DNA from: Gymnopus androsaceus JB14
Lineage: Eukaryota > Basidiomycota > Agaricomycetes > Agaricales > Omphalotaceae
Reading direction: 5' to 3'
Assembly: GCA_009733575.1 (NCBI GenBank)
Contig: ML769431.1
Coordinates: forward strand, 124,001-188,000
Length of the DNA: 64,000 bases
A program made the position numbers and the translations under genes. The notes beneath the pieces are model-generated. The model made no database searches, was not told the origin of the DNA, and saw only the letters and a program-made list of their open reading frames with translations. Shown here piece after piece: positions 24,714 through 35,651 of the stretch. Within the stretch, counting starts at the first letter, position 1; each line of letters begins with the position of its first letter.

Positions 24714-26147
24714 ATGCGTCGTTTCGTCCTCTCCGTCCTGACTGTACTCCTCTCGATAGCGGCCACCCTCGTCGAAGCTGCTACGCAACCTTTAACCCAA
24801 ATCACCACCAACATAGGCCCCAATCCCAATAATGTGGGCATGTATCTCTACAAGCCTGCCTAAACTGGCATCTCCTCTGCCTCTGATTGTCGCCATTCAT
24901 TTTTGCACTGGCACAGCGCAGGCATACTTTCAAAGCACCCAATACGCTAATCTGGCGGATCAGTACGGATTTTTAGTCATCTATCCAAACGCTCCTCGTA
25001 GCGGCGGTTGCTTTGATGTTAACACGCCCCAGACGCTGACTCACAACGGTGGAGGTGATTCTCAAGGAATCGCATCCATGGTTAGCTATGCCATCTCTAC
25101 GTACGGTGTTGATCCAACAAAGGTTTTCGTCACCGGAACGTCTTCAGGAGGTGAGCTTTGAGCTTGTCTATAATCCCTCAAGGCATCGAGTTGACAATCC
25201 ATTCGTTATACCTAGCTATGATGACGAATGTTATGGCAGGCTCTTACCCGAACCTCTTTGCGGCTGCTTCTGCCTACTCTGGGGTGCCGTTTCGGATGCT
25301 TTGCTGGTGCCAGTTCATGGAGTACACAGTGCGCAGACGGTGACCTTATTCAAACTGCAGCACAATGGGTAAGTCCCCACATCGTGTAATTCAGGACTAA
25401 CCTAAACTAATAAACTATGGCACGCAAGGGAAACGAAGTCCGGGCTGCTTATCCTGGCTACACGGGTTCTCGTCCCAAAATGATGCTTTGGCATGGAACT
25501 GCGTATGTCACTTTTTACTTATTTGTCGAAAGCATACATACTCACAAACTGCCTTTCTTCCAGTGACACGACTTTATATTACCCCAACTTTGGCGAAGAA
25601 ATCAAAGAGTGGACTAATGTTTTCGGGCTTTCTCAGACGGCGACGACCACGACTCAGAATGATCCTCAGTCTGGGTATACCATGACGACGTACGGCTCTC
25701 AAGTCGTCGGTTATTCCGCGGCTGGTGTTGGCCATACTGTTCCCGTTCACGAGACTATCGATCTTGCTTGGTTTGGTATTCCGTTAGTACCGTTTCTGTA
25801 TACCAGTCCAGATTTTGACTCCGGTATCTCTCCATAGTTTCAGCGGAACAAGTCGACTCTTCGAGTACTAGTAGCGACTAGTGACTATAACGACAAGCAC
25901 TACTGTGTAACTACAACGACGACGACTACCTCCGCAACAAGCACTGGCACCGGTACTGGTGGCACGGCTGAATGGGGTCAATGGTAAGCCTTTTTTCCCT
26001 TATCCATGCCACATCCTGGAACCTCATAATAATTGCTCTGCGATATCTAGCGGAGGAATTTGGTGGTCTGGAAACACGAATTGTGTTGCTGGCACAACAT
26101 GCATAGTGATCAACCCCTATTACAGCCAGTGCATGCCGCCTACCTAA
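24714..26147 (+). pseudogene. CE1-type esterase with CBM1 cellulose-binding domain, frame-broken
   Basis: A secreted carbohydrate esterase (acetylxylan/feruloyl esterase or PHB-depolymerase-like, CE1). It has a signal peptide (MRRFVLSVLTVLLSIA), an alpha/beta-hydrolase core with FVTGTSSGA (nucleophile Ser, about 25130-25205), LWHGTADTTLYY (acid Asp, about 25490-25575) and GVGHTVPVH (His, about 25730). A Thr/Ser/Gly-rich linker leads to a CBM1 ([16 protein letters not shown] to SQCMPPT) that binds cellulose. Introns at about 25150-25215, 25367-25429, 25502-25563 and 25986-26050 splice in phase. Coding frames do not connect at two points: an extra T before AAACTGGCA (about 24861) and an extra C before GGATGC (about 25297). 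The linker also changes frame around 25870-25915. The order of domains and all catalytic residues remain, so the damage is recent or artefactual. Confidence 0.7.
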
Positions 26148-26193
26148 ATGATAAATCCAATGCGAAGTCTGCTTACTTACAGTCTATGTCCGT

Positions 26194-26204
26194 TCGTATG
26201 CACA
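26194..26204. repeat. target-site duplication, left copy
   Basis: TCGTATGCACA at 26194-26204 is identical to 32815-32825. The two copies bracket the LINE exactly, so they are read as the target-site duplication made on insertion. Confidence 0.85.
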
Positions 26205-26526
26205 ATTTTTTTTTTTTTTGTTTTTTGGTATCTTTGTTTATTGCCCGTTGTCCCGGGGGATATGGTAGGCATTACGCTACATCTTGTATGTACGATAAGG
26301 TGACTGTCCATGTTTTGTACTTAATCGAAGTGGTATCGCTATGTCAAAGTGCGTTGAGACTGGAAGTGTCTCGCAGCGAAGAAATCGCTGTGGGGGTATA
26401 TACTCCATGCGGAGTAGCTGTAAAGTAGATTATGCGTGTGTTGCGTGGAGTGTTTGGGATATATAGTAGTAAGAAAAGTAGGGTAAAAAGAGAAAGAAAA
26501 GGGAATAGAGTCTGTTCGGTTGACCT

Positions 26527-29500
26527 TCAGTGCGTCCCGTCCTCCCCTTCATCGTCTGCAAGCGGTGGAAGGGTACCAAAAGTGTTCCTGAACCTCCCCG
26601 TGTCGTTAATGAACTGGAAGAGTGGTCTCAGCGAGTCTTTGCTATTCAGTAACTTCTCGGTGTTCATGTTCCTGGATCCAACTTCAGCTCTCAAACGGGC
26701 TCGGGCTCTTCGGTGCGCTGGGCATTGTAAGAGGAAATGATAGACTGTTTCTGGCTCTCGTTTGCATGCTGGGCAATCTGGTGTGTCGATCTTTCCTATG
26801 CGGTGGAGGTGGGCGTAAAGGTAGCAATGGCCGGTGCGTAGGTGTACAAGAACACTGATATGGGGTTTCGCGAGGCCTTTGGTGATGGTTTGGAACTTTC
26901 GTGCTACCGTTGTTGCTTCTCCTTTTGCCGCTTTCTGGAACCTTGTGAATCTGGGGGATTGGCAGAACATGTCGTCTCGGGTTTTATTGAGGTGTTTTGC
27001 GAACGTCTTCCGGGCAGCTGAGCTGCTCATCGGAAGGGATTTTCGGAAGGTATGGGGTAGTAGCTGTTTCGGGCTCGACCCGTGTGCAGCTGCTTCCTTG
27101 GCCTCCTCATCCGCTGCCTCGTTCCCTTCGACGCCTTCATGTCCCGGTACCCATCCCACTGTGATCACTAGGTTGGGGTGGTGTCGCTTGAGTCGAGAGT
27201 ATAGGGAATGGAAGTGGTCCATTAAGTAGTGCAATGGTCCGGATGCCACTGAGCCCGTTGCTGAGATCGCCGCTGTGTTGTCTATCCAAAGAGAGACTGT
27301 CGAGACGTTTCGTTCCTTCCTCAACAGTTCTAGGCCCAAGGACGGGCCCACCAACTCCCCTTCGAATACCTCGTGCTCCGTTTCCTTGCCCAACTGCATT
27401 CGTAGGGATGATATCTTCACTCCTTCTCTGTACAGCACTGCTGCACTTCCCACCATTCCTTCAATTCCTGATCCGTCCGTAAAGAGTTGGTGTTCTGCGT
27501 CGTCCTCCTCAATCTGTTTCAGAGCGTCTTCCTTTCCTTCCCATTGTTGAATCCGAATCTCTGATTCCCAGTCCGCATGTTTCCTTACCGCCTGTCTCTT
27601 CTCCATCTTTTTTGGGTTTAGATTGTACGTGTTCATTAGGTTGTGGAGCGGCGAGAAGTGCGATTTAATGAACTTTCTGCTGGCTGCATCCTGAGCGTGA
27701 CTGTTGAGTGGGTGTGTGATTGGTAGGGTAGCTATTCGGACAGCTGCTCTTTGACGGGTCATGTCTATGGCTAACGGCATGGGTAGGAGATTTGAGTGAA
27801 TGTCGAGTAGGTCAGTTGGGGTGGATGGGAGAGCTCCTGTAATCATGAGCGAGACTTGTCGTTGGATGGAGGTGAGTTTTCGGATGATGTCGCGTCCAGC
27901 TTCGCGTTTCAGCCGCTTCTGCCCTTTGTTTGTTCCTGGGTGTTGTTGTGGTACGAGAAAGACGTCGGAAGCGTACAGCATCCCGCTGCGTAACATCGTG
28001 ATGTACCATTCCCTTGCATACTCGGAGGTCGCCCCTGCCATCACCCTTGATAACCGTCTGAATTGTGCGAGCCAAGCCTGTCCTTTGGCTATCGCCGCCG
28101 AACCCTGTTCCTTGAATCGTAGCTCGCTATCCAGTATCACCCCTACCAGCTTTATCCCCTCCTTTCTCTTTACCGTCTTCCCTCCAACCTTGATATCCGT
28201 CCCTCAAAGTGGGATTGTCTTTTTGGGGTGGACCGGGTGGCGAGTGCGTTTTCTGTTATAGTCAGCTAGTTGGAACTTTTCCAGGCCAAAGGAGCAGTTG
28301 TGTTCCCTGGCCCACTCGAGGACTCCCCCTGGGTCATTCATCAGTTGTTCGAGTCGGGAGTGGGTTTCTGGAAATGTGTCGCCCTGTGCAACGAGTTTCG
28401 CATCGTCCATGAAAAGGAGGCTGAGGTCTTTCGCTTTTTGGTTTATGAGTTTGAGTAGACCTGCATTGTAGAAGAGGTACTGGACAACCGCGAATGGGTC
28501 TCCTTGGTCCAGACCTCCTGGAGGTTCGAATGGTTCTGAGGTGAAATCATCGAATAGGATGCGGGTCTTTCGGCTTGCGTATCTCCTCCTTATCCAGTCG
28601 ACTATCTCCTTCGGAACACCGGCCATCCTCATCTCATGGTATAGCACTTCCAGGTCCACGCTAGGGTAAGCTCCTTTGACATCCAATGCCAGTGCTGAGA
28701 CCACCTTGCCCTTCCTCCATGCCTTCTTAACCGTCGATATGAATAGGTGCAGCGAGTCGGTTGTGCTTCGCCCTGGTCTTCCGCCAAACTGCATTTGTGG
28801 TAGGAGGTGATGCAGCTCCGCTCCTCTGACCGTGATATCTGCAATGACGCTATTGGAGGGACGACCCCAACTGCTGGACAGAACTAGGGGTCTCCATGTT
28901 CCTGGCAGCTGGTAGTTCGGTTTTCCGGGTTTTCGAGTGACAAAGGTCTCGTTGGTCTGCCAATCATCTGGGTAGTGTGGGATGGTAAACGTAGCTCAGA
29001 GAAGGGGGCCAAAGCGTGGGGTGATCAGCTCAGCGCATTCTCTGAATAAGACGTTGGGGAGAGAGTCGCTTCGGGTTGCCTTGTATGGTTTCATTCTTCT
29101 GAATGCTCTGGTTATCTGATGGTTGGCTGGTAGTTGGAACTTCCAAGCTGCTGGGGGGTAGACTGCATCTGTTGGGGCTAGAGGAGCGGGCGGAGCTGGG
29201 GGGAAGAATGATTCTTTGAATGCCTCGGCTTTGCTCGTGTTGTCCGAAACCAGTCTCTTGCGACCTCTTTCCTTGACCTCCAAATCTGGGACTCGGGACA
29301 TTCCTCCGTCCGTGAAGCCTCTTTTCGCGAGCTTCGCTGCGTCCCAGTGGTTGTCTCTACGTAGTTCCAGCAGGAAGTCCTCCCAATGTTTCTTCTTCAT
29401 GTGCTCCATCTCCCTGGCCAAATCCTGTCACGTCCTTCAGTATTCTTCGTGGATGGGGTGAGCTGGTATGTGGCGTTTGCGGTGTGATTTGTTTGCCAGG

Positions 29501-30534
29501 GTTTTCTTTTTGGTATTCAGTTGCTTCAGCTCCTCGTTGTACCATCGTCGCGCATATGGGGATGGTTTCACCATAGGGACGTGTTTCTCAACCAGTTCCG
29601 TGATGGTCTTGTCGAGAGCTGAGAAACCTGTGTCGAACTCTTCTCTTGTCTGGATTTCGGTAGGTGCGTCCAACTTCTCGAACTCGTCTTTCAGCTCCTC
29701 TCTGAAGGTCTCCCAGTCTACCTTCCTCCAGTTCCTCTTTGGACGCTCCGTTGCCAGATCGACTGCCAGAGAGATTTTGGTGATGATTGCGTAGTGGTCG
29801 GTTAGAGGGGGACGGAGGGAGGGGTTGACAGAGCAGCTCAGGATTCGTTCGAGGAGGCGCGTGCTACAAAAGACGTTGTCTATGCGCGTCTCGTTTTTGG
29901 TTCTGAGGGACTCGAGGGTTGGGGTACCTGGGGGTAGGGTCATCTGCATGTTGTTGGAGGAAAAGAGGTCAATGAGGAGTTCGGCAGCTCTCAAGTTGGC
30001 TGGGGTGAAAAGGTGTGAGTTGCGTGGTTCGTCCCACATAGGGTGGTGTCTGTTAAAATCTCCGAGCCAAACATAATGGAGTGGGGCGCGGGTGGTCAGG
30101 CGGGCGTTGGTACTGCGTAGGTAGTCTCGCAGAGTAATCAAAGCACTGTCGTGTTCACCATCAACGTACAAGTTGAAGAGTTGCAACGTGCCGTAGGTTC
30201 CTGAGATCTGGACCACGGTGATATCGGGATGGCGGATCGGGATCGGCTTCCAGGAGCCGGTGGATAGCCTCTTGCTTATCAGCAGCACCGATCTCGTTTT
30301 TGCTTTGCTTTCTTCGCTATCGAGGTGTGTGGCTGGGTAGATGGAATGGAATTTGTAGATGGATTTCATGTTGCCAAACTTGTCAATGTTTGGTTCCTGC
30401 ATCGCCAGGATGTCGAAGGATTCGTCAGTGTTAAATAGCATGTTGAATTGGGCTTGGGGAGATTTGTTTAGATTTTGCTGCCAGATTTTCAGGTGCTGCA
30501 TCGGTGCGTATTCGTTTGGTTGTTCGTCGTTCAT
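26527..30534 (-). pseudogene. LINE ORF2: endonuclease, reverse transcriptase, RNase H; four in-frame stops
   Basis: One reading frame of about 1336 codons runs from the ATG at 30534 to 26527. The endonuclease domain (residues about 15-250) contains AMQEPNI, WLGDFNRHHPMWD and LTDHYAI. The reverse transcriptase holds MQFGGRPGRSTTDSL (residue about 580), GLDQGDPF and LLFMDDAKLV (residue about 709), an FMDD box in place of the usual [YF]xDD. RNase H shows LFTDGSG, EHEVFEGEL, LWIDNTAAI and GNEAADEEAK, giving the D-E-D-D set. A CPACKRE...H...C finger ends it. No indel is seen in 4 kb, but TGA stops occur at 29437, 29428, 28996 and 28204. Each sits where CGA (Arg) would fit. As written the protein cannot be made in one piece. 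Confidence 0.85.
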
Positions 30535-32660
30535 TCTGATGGAGTGTTTCGGCGCGCTGGGCTAGGAGGGAGGGATGTGGATCTCGTTTGGATAGGAAGA
30601 GTTGGAGGAGGGGGATTTCGTGTGTCTTCTCCGTCGTTGTCCTGGGTTCGAAGCCAGTCATCGTATCCCTGCCTTTCCATATCTTCCAGTTCTCTGGTCT
30701 CCTGTGGGGATCGTCCTGCTCTGTTCGATCGAGGACCCATATCCGCGAGAAATGCATCCATTGTGCGTTGTTTGCCGAAATTTCTGGGTGCGTTGGTGGC
30801 GGCTGCGTGGATTTTTGGGTTTTGGGTTCCACCCCCTTCGCCTCTCATGCCCCCTGCTAGTCTCCCTGTTCCGTGTCTTTCAACCATTTGCCATCCTTCA
30901 TCCCTCTGGTGCACTTCCTCCCTCCACGAGTCATCAAAAACCTCCTTCTGATACGCCTTCACTTTCGTCCAGGTCTCGGGTTCGTTCGTGACGAAGAGCC
31001 TATAGTTTGAGCCTGCTTTTTGGTCATGTAGAGAAGCTACTCGGCGGGTGAACACTGGGCAGCTTCTGTCGGATGCTGCGTGTCCCCTCCGTTCGCAGAG
31101 GGCACATTTGATCTCTTCTATGGAAGCCGTGCATGTCGAGGTTTGGTGTGGTTCAGCGCATCTGGCACATACGTCGCCGCTATGTTTGCATTCCCTCGCA
31201 AAATGCCCAAATCTCCGGCATTTCAGGCATCGTTTGGGGTCGGAGAGGGATTTGTGGGTTTCGAGGGATTTGTTTTGGATAATGATTCCGTTTTGGAGGA
31301 TATGATTTGCTGCCCCTGGTGAGTTGAGTGCGAAGATTGCATGTGCGACTTTCTGATTGGTTTTCCTGCGTTCAGGTGGTTTGATCCAGCGCGCCTTTAG
31401 TATCGAGCCTCCTTGCAAACTATTGTCAGCTTCAATCGACCTCAGCACGCTGTCCTCGTTCAGCTCCTCGGAGACTGGGACCATCTGCACCACCACCTCG
31501 TATGCGTCGAAGTGGGCCGTGATCTCCTCTTCCCATTTCTTGGTCCATTCGTCTACCCTGTTTGCACTCCTTAGCCATTCCATCCCCTCTAGAGTTGTCA
31601 TATACAGCAGTGCTCCCCCGGGAATCTTCCTGGCTGAGATGAATTTGGTCGCGGACGTGCCATTTGTGGCGCCCACAATACCAATCTCTTCAAGTCCGTG
31701 GTTTGCTTTTTCCACCAGTTGCTTTTCTCCCATTCCCTCTAGGAGTCCTGTCCCTCCGCTGCGATCCTTAGGTCGAATGATGATCTTTCGTTGGTCGGCG
31801 TCAGCTTCCAGAATGGCTCGGGTGTGTTGAGCGCGAATCACATTGCCCACGGCCTTATCAGCTACTCGTTCAGCTCGTGCTTCGGCCCCTACTTTCAGGG
31901 CTTCAGCGAAGGTCATGTTGAGTTCGCCGTGTGAGTTAACCACTGTGTCAAGTTTGTCTGCTGCTTGGACCCATCTGCCAAACAGTTCACCGTCTATTCC
32001 ACTAGTTCCCATCATCTTTTCCTTGAGCTGCTTCATCTTCGCCGTGGCCTCTTCCATCTTCTTCGCCACTTCGTTGACCCGTTCATGAGCTCTGACTGCA
32101 ATGGATGCCAATGCGGATTCCACTGATGAGAGCTTCTTCTCTAGTGATTCGATGGTGTTGTCGAGTTGTCTTTTGACCTGGTCTCCCACTACGTCCGCAA
32201 AGTGGGCTTCGTCTTGTATTTTGAGGGTTGTGTAACTTTCCGCTATTGAGTCGAGCTTGTTTTCGAAGGACGTGATGACGGCGTTAGCCAGGCTATCCGC
32301 GACATCTCCTGGCATGGAAGCGTTGGGGGAAGAGGGAGAGGATCCAATGCGCCTTTCAATGCCCTCGTAGATCTTTTCCGTAATTCGTTCGACCATCTCA
32401 TCTTCCTTCGCACTTTCAAATTGCTCTTTCAGGAAGATGGCCACCCATTGTACTCTCTGCCATTCTTCTTTCTTTGCTCGTATGGCTGCATTGCCTTCCG
32501 AGTATGTCTTCGCTGTTTCGATCATTCTGCCCAGGCAGTCTTGGATCTCATTTCTGTTGTCCGAGATCCATCCGCATTTCCGTAGATTTCTCTCTGCTTC
32601 TTGTGTTCTCTGACTGGGTGTGCGCTGTGAGGACGTCGGTGTGGATGGCGCTGTGTCCAT
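30531..32660 (-). CDS. LINE ORF1 gag-like zinc-knuckle protein
   Basis: An intact 709-residue frame (ATG 32660, stop TGA 30531-30533). The N-terminal third is polar with long charged helices (residues about 100-240, KKLSSVESALASI, KKMEEATAKMKQLKEK), probably a coiled coil for oligomerisation. A central region follows. CCHC knuckles then lie at residues about 477-540 (CLKCRRFGHFAREC, CARCAEPHQTSTC, CALCERRGHAASDRSC), which bind the element's RNA. The C terminus is Arg/Pro/Ser-rich. ORF1 of LINEs packages the transcript with ORF2 protein into the retrotransposition particle. The last four bases overlap ORF2 (ATGA). Unlike ORF2, no premature stop is present. Confidence 0.85.
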   Translation of the reverse strand: MDTAPSTPTSSQRTPSQRTQEAERNLRKCGWISDNRNEIQDCLGRMIETAKTYSEGNAAIRAKKEEWQRVQWVAIFLKEQFESAKEDEMVERITEKIYEGIERRIGSSPSSPNASMPGDVADSLANAVITSFENKLDSIAESYTTLKIQDEAHFADVVGDQVKRQLDNTIESLEKKLSSVESALASIAVRAHERVNEVAKKMEEATAKMKQLKEKMMGTSGIDGELFGRWVQAADKLDTVVNSHGELNMTFAEALKVGAEARAERVADKAVGNVIRAQHTRAILEADADQRKIIIRPKDRSGGTGLLEGMGEKQLVEKANHGLEEIGIVGATNGTSATKFISARKIPGGALLYMTTLEGMEWLRSANRVDEWTKKWEEEITAHFDAYEVVVQMVPVSEELNEDSVLRSIEADNSLQGGSILKARWIKPPERRKTNQKVAHAIFALNSPGAANHILQNGIIIQNKSLETHKSLSDPKRCLKCRRFGHFARECKHSGDVCARCAEPHQTSTCTASIEEIKCALCERRGHAASDRSCPVFTRRVASLHDQKAGSNYRLFVTNEPETWTKVKAYQKEVFDDSWREEVHQRDEGWQMVERHGTGRLAGGMRGEGGGTQNPKIHAAATNAPRNFGKQRTMDAFLADMGPRSNRAGRSPQETRELEDMERQGYDDWLRTQDNDGEDTRNPPPPTLPIQTRSTSLPPSPARRNTPSE

Positions 32661-32814
32661 GATACTACGAGCTGCTCAGTTTAGGTATATATTTGCTGTA
32701 CTAGCTCCCAAATAGTACAGAGAATATATATTTTGGCTTTTGTCGGTCAGATTGTCGCGTTAGTGGCGTGCGAAATATGTCGGGATGATGGTAGTTAAGG
32801 ATGAAGGAGCCTCC

Positions 32815-32825
32815 TCGTATGCACA
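32815..32825. repeat. target-site duplication, right copy
   Basis: TCGTATGCACA, identical to 26194-26204 at the other end of the LINE. Bases outside the pair differ (AATT versus TATC after it), which fixes the duplication at 11 bp. Confidence 0.85.
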
Positions 32826-33242
32826 TATCAGAGTAACTTGCTTGAAATGTAAATGTATCCATCTCTCGTTGCGAGTTGAGACAATAGTAGGAACAGAAGA
32901 TGTGGCGAATCCAAGACAACTTGGAGGAATTTGTCCAAACTTTATCGTGTCAAAGAAAATCGAAGGATTGCATAGTAGTAGTACAGTAAGTAACATTCAT
33001 GGACAAGTAGAACTACATAATGTACAGAGGATAGACTCGTAGAAAGATACGCATAGTACAATAAGAGGTAACATAATGGCATAGGGAAACGTGGAGAACA
33101 TAGGTGATGAATGCAAGATGCAAATGCGACAAGACAAGATAAATGAGATGATAAGAAAAATAAAAATGAAAGAAAAAAAAAGACGCGACTTCTTCTGTTC
33201 TATACTCCCCGGCACTCCTTACTCCCTTCCCTTCCGTTCACA

Positions 33243-34356
33243 TTATCCACATCGATTCCGCGTGAGCGCCCACGATACCCCGTTCGCTCCTTTCCTCGCC
33301 CACGCCGATGGTTGCCGGAGAACGTCCGCAAGCACCATCGTCTTGGACTCAAAAGCACTAAACAACAAAAACACACCACCCATCAGCATCGCCAAGCAGA
33401 ACAATAGCACGATCCAAAGCATTTGCTCCTTGACCCATTGCATTCGCCATGAATGCATTATTGCTCGATATCCGTTTCCGCACGACGTTGAGCAGGAGGT
33501 TATCATCGATTGAGCCAACACGCCAGGTCGGGAGTTTTTAGCCTGTGTTAACAACCAGCAAGGAACGAAAGTATAACGCCATAACGAGGTATCCCAACCA
33601 TTCTGGGATTTTGGTGCGCTCGTCTAACCAGTCCCATGGTCGTTTGATTACTACTGCGCCCTGTTCGATCAAGTGTACACACGAGGAGGCGGAAGTAGCG
33701 GTAAGGGAGTATGAGAGCTGGGAGAAAAGGCAGACGGAGGTGTATAGGTGAACTGTGGCTTGGCGGAATGTGCGTTTGTGGAATGTAGTAGGGGATGGGG
33801 GTGCAGGTTCTGCAAAGGAAAAGGAGGCATTAGGTCGGGTAATGGTAGAAGAAAAAAAGACAAACCGATGAACTTGATGCATTTGTTTTGTTCGCTAAGC
33901 ACGCTGACGGCGAGTGGTGATAGCCAGTTGGGCTCTGAGCGTTCGAAGGGAATCCATCTCATTGGATCGATGGGCTGTTTCGAGAAAAAGGTTAAGCGAC
34001 CACAAAATGATTCGTTAGACTTACCGTGCACTCTTCCAAGTTCCACAGCTTGCATACCCTCCTCGTGTCTAATCCGCCAGAAGGATGAAGCATTACTTCT
34101 CCCTCCATGTCCGGTAACATTTCATGACGAATCCTGTAAAGGTGAGAGTAAAATTGTACGCGGATCCATCTGCAAACGACCATCGAGGTTGAATGAGAAT
34201 GTGAGATGAGCAGGGGGTGCGTAACAATACTGACCCAGGCAATGGTGCGGGACGTCTCGGCGGATATCTCATTCCCCAGGTGCTCTCTCGTGCAGCTTGA
34301 GTAGCTTCAGCAAGCTCCTTTGGTGTTGGAAGAGTCAACGATACTGAGTATGGCAT
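33243..34356 (-). CDS. uncharacterised protein, possibly C-terminally membrane-anchored
   Basis: The ATG at 34356 begins MPYSVSLTLPTPKELAE. In-phase GT-AG introns at about 34175-34237, 33976-34023 and 33813-33866 connect exons containing RVQFYSHLYRIRHEMLPDM, CKLWNLEECTPIDPMRWIPF, EPNWLSPLAVSVLS and RPWDWLDERTKIPEWLGYL. After that the frame ends at 33538 if unspliced. Alternatively a 43-base intron (GTTATG to ACACAG, about 33537-33580) joins to a final exon that carries a hydrophobic helix (MLWIVLLFCLAMLMGGVFLL) and stops at 33243. The second model would give a tail-anchored protein; its donor is weak. I recognise no family. It lies tail-to-tail with the retrotransposon-disrupted esterase locus. 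Confidence 0.5.
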
Positions 34357-35651
34357 GATCTGTTCAATAAAGCGAGCACAGAATCAGTTAAACGGAAATG
34401 CAAAAAGACAGGAACGAGTACGAGAAGGAAGGACACTCGAAGATCGAAAAGATCCTGAGGTTCAGAGGAAAGCGAGCAGCTGGTGCATACTTATATAACA
34501 GCCAAGCGACAGAGCTTTTGCTGGGTGTTGTTCCGCTATGAGGAAATGTTACCTTTCGAATGTCTGTCGCGAGGAGACTGACGAGAAGCCTTGAACAAAT
34601 CAGAATTCTTCGCTGTCAGTAGCTATCGAGCCTCCCTTTGCCCTGTCATTGAGACGAAAGCGGAAGAAGGTCGTCATTCCTTATGCTGCTATGAGACTTT
34701 GTACTAGTAGAAGCGACGGAGAGCCTGTTAGAGAGGAACAACCGAGTTTCCTAAATGAGATGAAGGCTGCTTACCGGTAAGAAGTAGTACGCATCAGAGA
34801 TGAAGAGCTACAGACTCGGTAAACGAAGCCTCATTCCTGTAGCTATGATACTTTGTGCTTGAATTTGGACGCTCAAAGTACAAGATGACCGAAAATGGCA
34901 CAAGAGCCGCGATCCTTGTACCCAAATTAAGTGAAAACTTGATTTCGACAGTTGAGCCAGGGAACCGTTTTATATTTGAAGTATCCGATATACAATGTAT
35001 CCAGGCCAAGGACGGGTGAAAACTGAAAAAAAAAAAACAGGACGGATGATGATGAAGAGCGGATGAGAGAGCGGTAGCGAGTCATGTGATTCATGCATGA
35101 TGCGGATCGTCGCTCATCACTCAGTCCTTGATAAATCCTCACTCAATCTTTGGGTTATACTGGGAGTATATTCGTTGTAGGATTTGTATAACTTGTAAAA
35201 GAACCTTGGCTCTAAAGAACATATTTCGTAGCTCAGAGACGCAATATTAACACGACGAAATGACTAAATCCCTACTTCTTGCTTCAAGCTTATGAAGCAA
35301 GCCTGAGATATACGCTGTACAATTCTTCTCGTTCAAACTAGTCTCAGAACTGAGTGGTTGAAGAGCTATCATTAATGAGCTTAATGGGTAATGAGCGTGT
35401 GATTTTTAGAATTGACAGAACTTTGGCGCTTGCGGCTTGACCTCGTTGAGCAACCATTGCCTTTGCCACTCGAATCTGTCGGATTTCAGAGATCAATCTC
35501 TCCCCTTCCACTGTTAGCGCAGCATAAAGGAAACTTACAGTGGCAATATATAGCGAATTTCTGTGAAGATCTCGAATGTGAGTTTCCCATTAGTACCGTA
35601 CATCGCAAAGCCTGTACAAACTTACATCCAAAGTGTCTCCCAGTGACCACA
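34357..35651. other. intergenic region
   Basis: About 1.3 kb between divergent genes with only short, non-conserved-looking frames. No RNA gene, repeat or transposon was recognised. Confidence 0.35.

Larger units (their letters stand above)
26205..32814 (-). mobile_element. non-LTR retrotransposon (LINE, Tad/I-like), nearly complete
   Basis: A 6.6-kb element on the minus strand. Its 5' end is at 32814 with a leader of about 150 bases. ORF1 and ORF2 follow, then about 300 bases of 3' untranslated sequence, and a poly(A) tail that appears on the plus strand as a T-run (26206-26219 plus 26221-26226). An 11-bp direct repeat flanks it. ORF1 has retroviral-type zinc knuckles. ORF2 has an apurinic-type endonuclease, reverse transcriptase, RNase H and a C-terminal cysteine motif, the layout of fungal Tad-like and I-superfamily LINEs. 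It landed about 57 bases beyond the esterase stop codon, in what is probably that gene's 3' untranslated region. Confidence 0.9.

Noticed and set aside
24832..25161. Alternative esterase start at 24832
   Set aside because: It begins in the middle of the conserved domain, loses the signal peptide present at 24714, and exists only because of the one-base frame break.
26622..28261. Long plus-strand frames across the LINE
   Set aside because: They are antisense shadows of ORF2; the minus-strand frame contains all family motifs.
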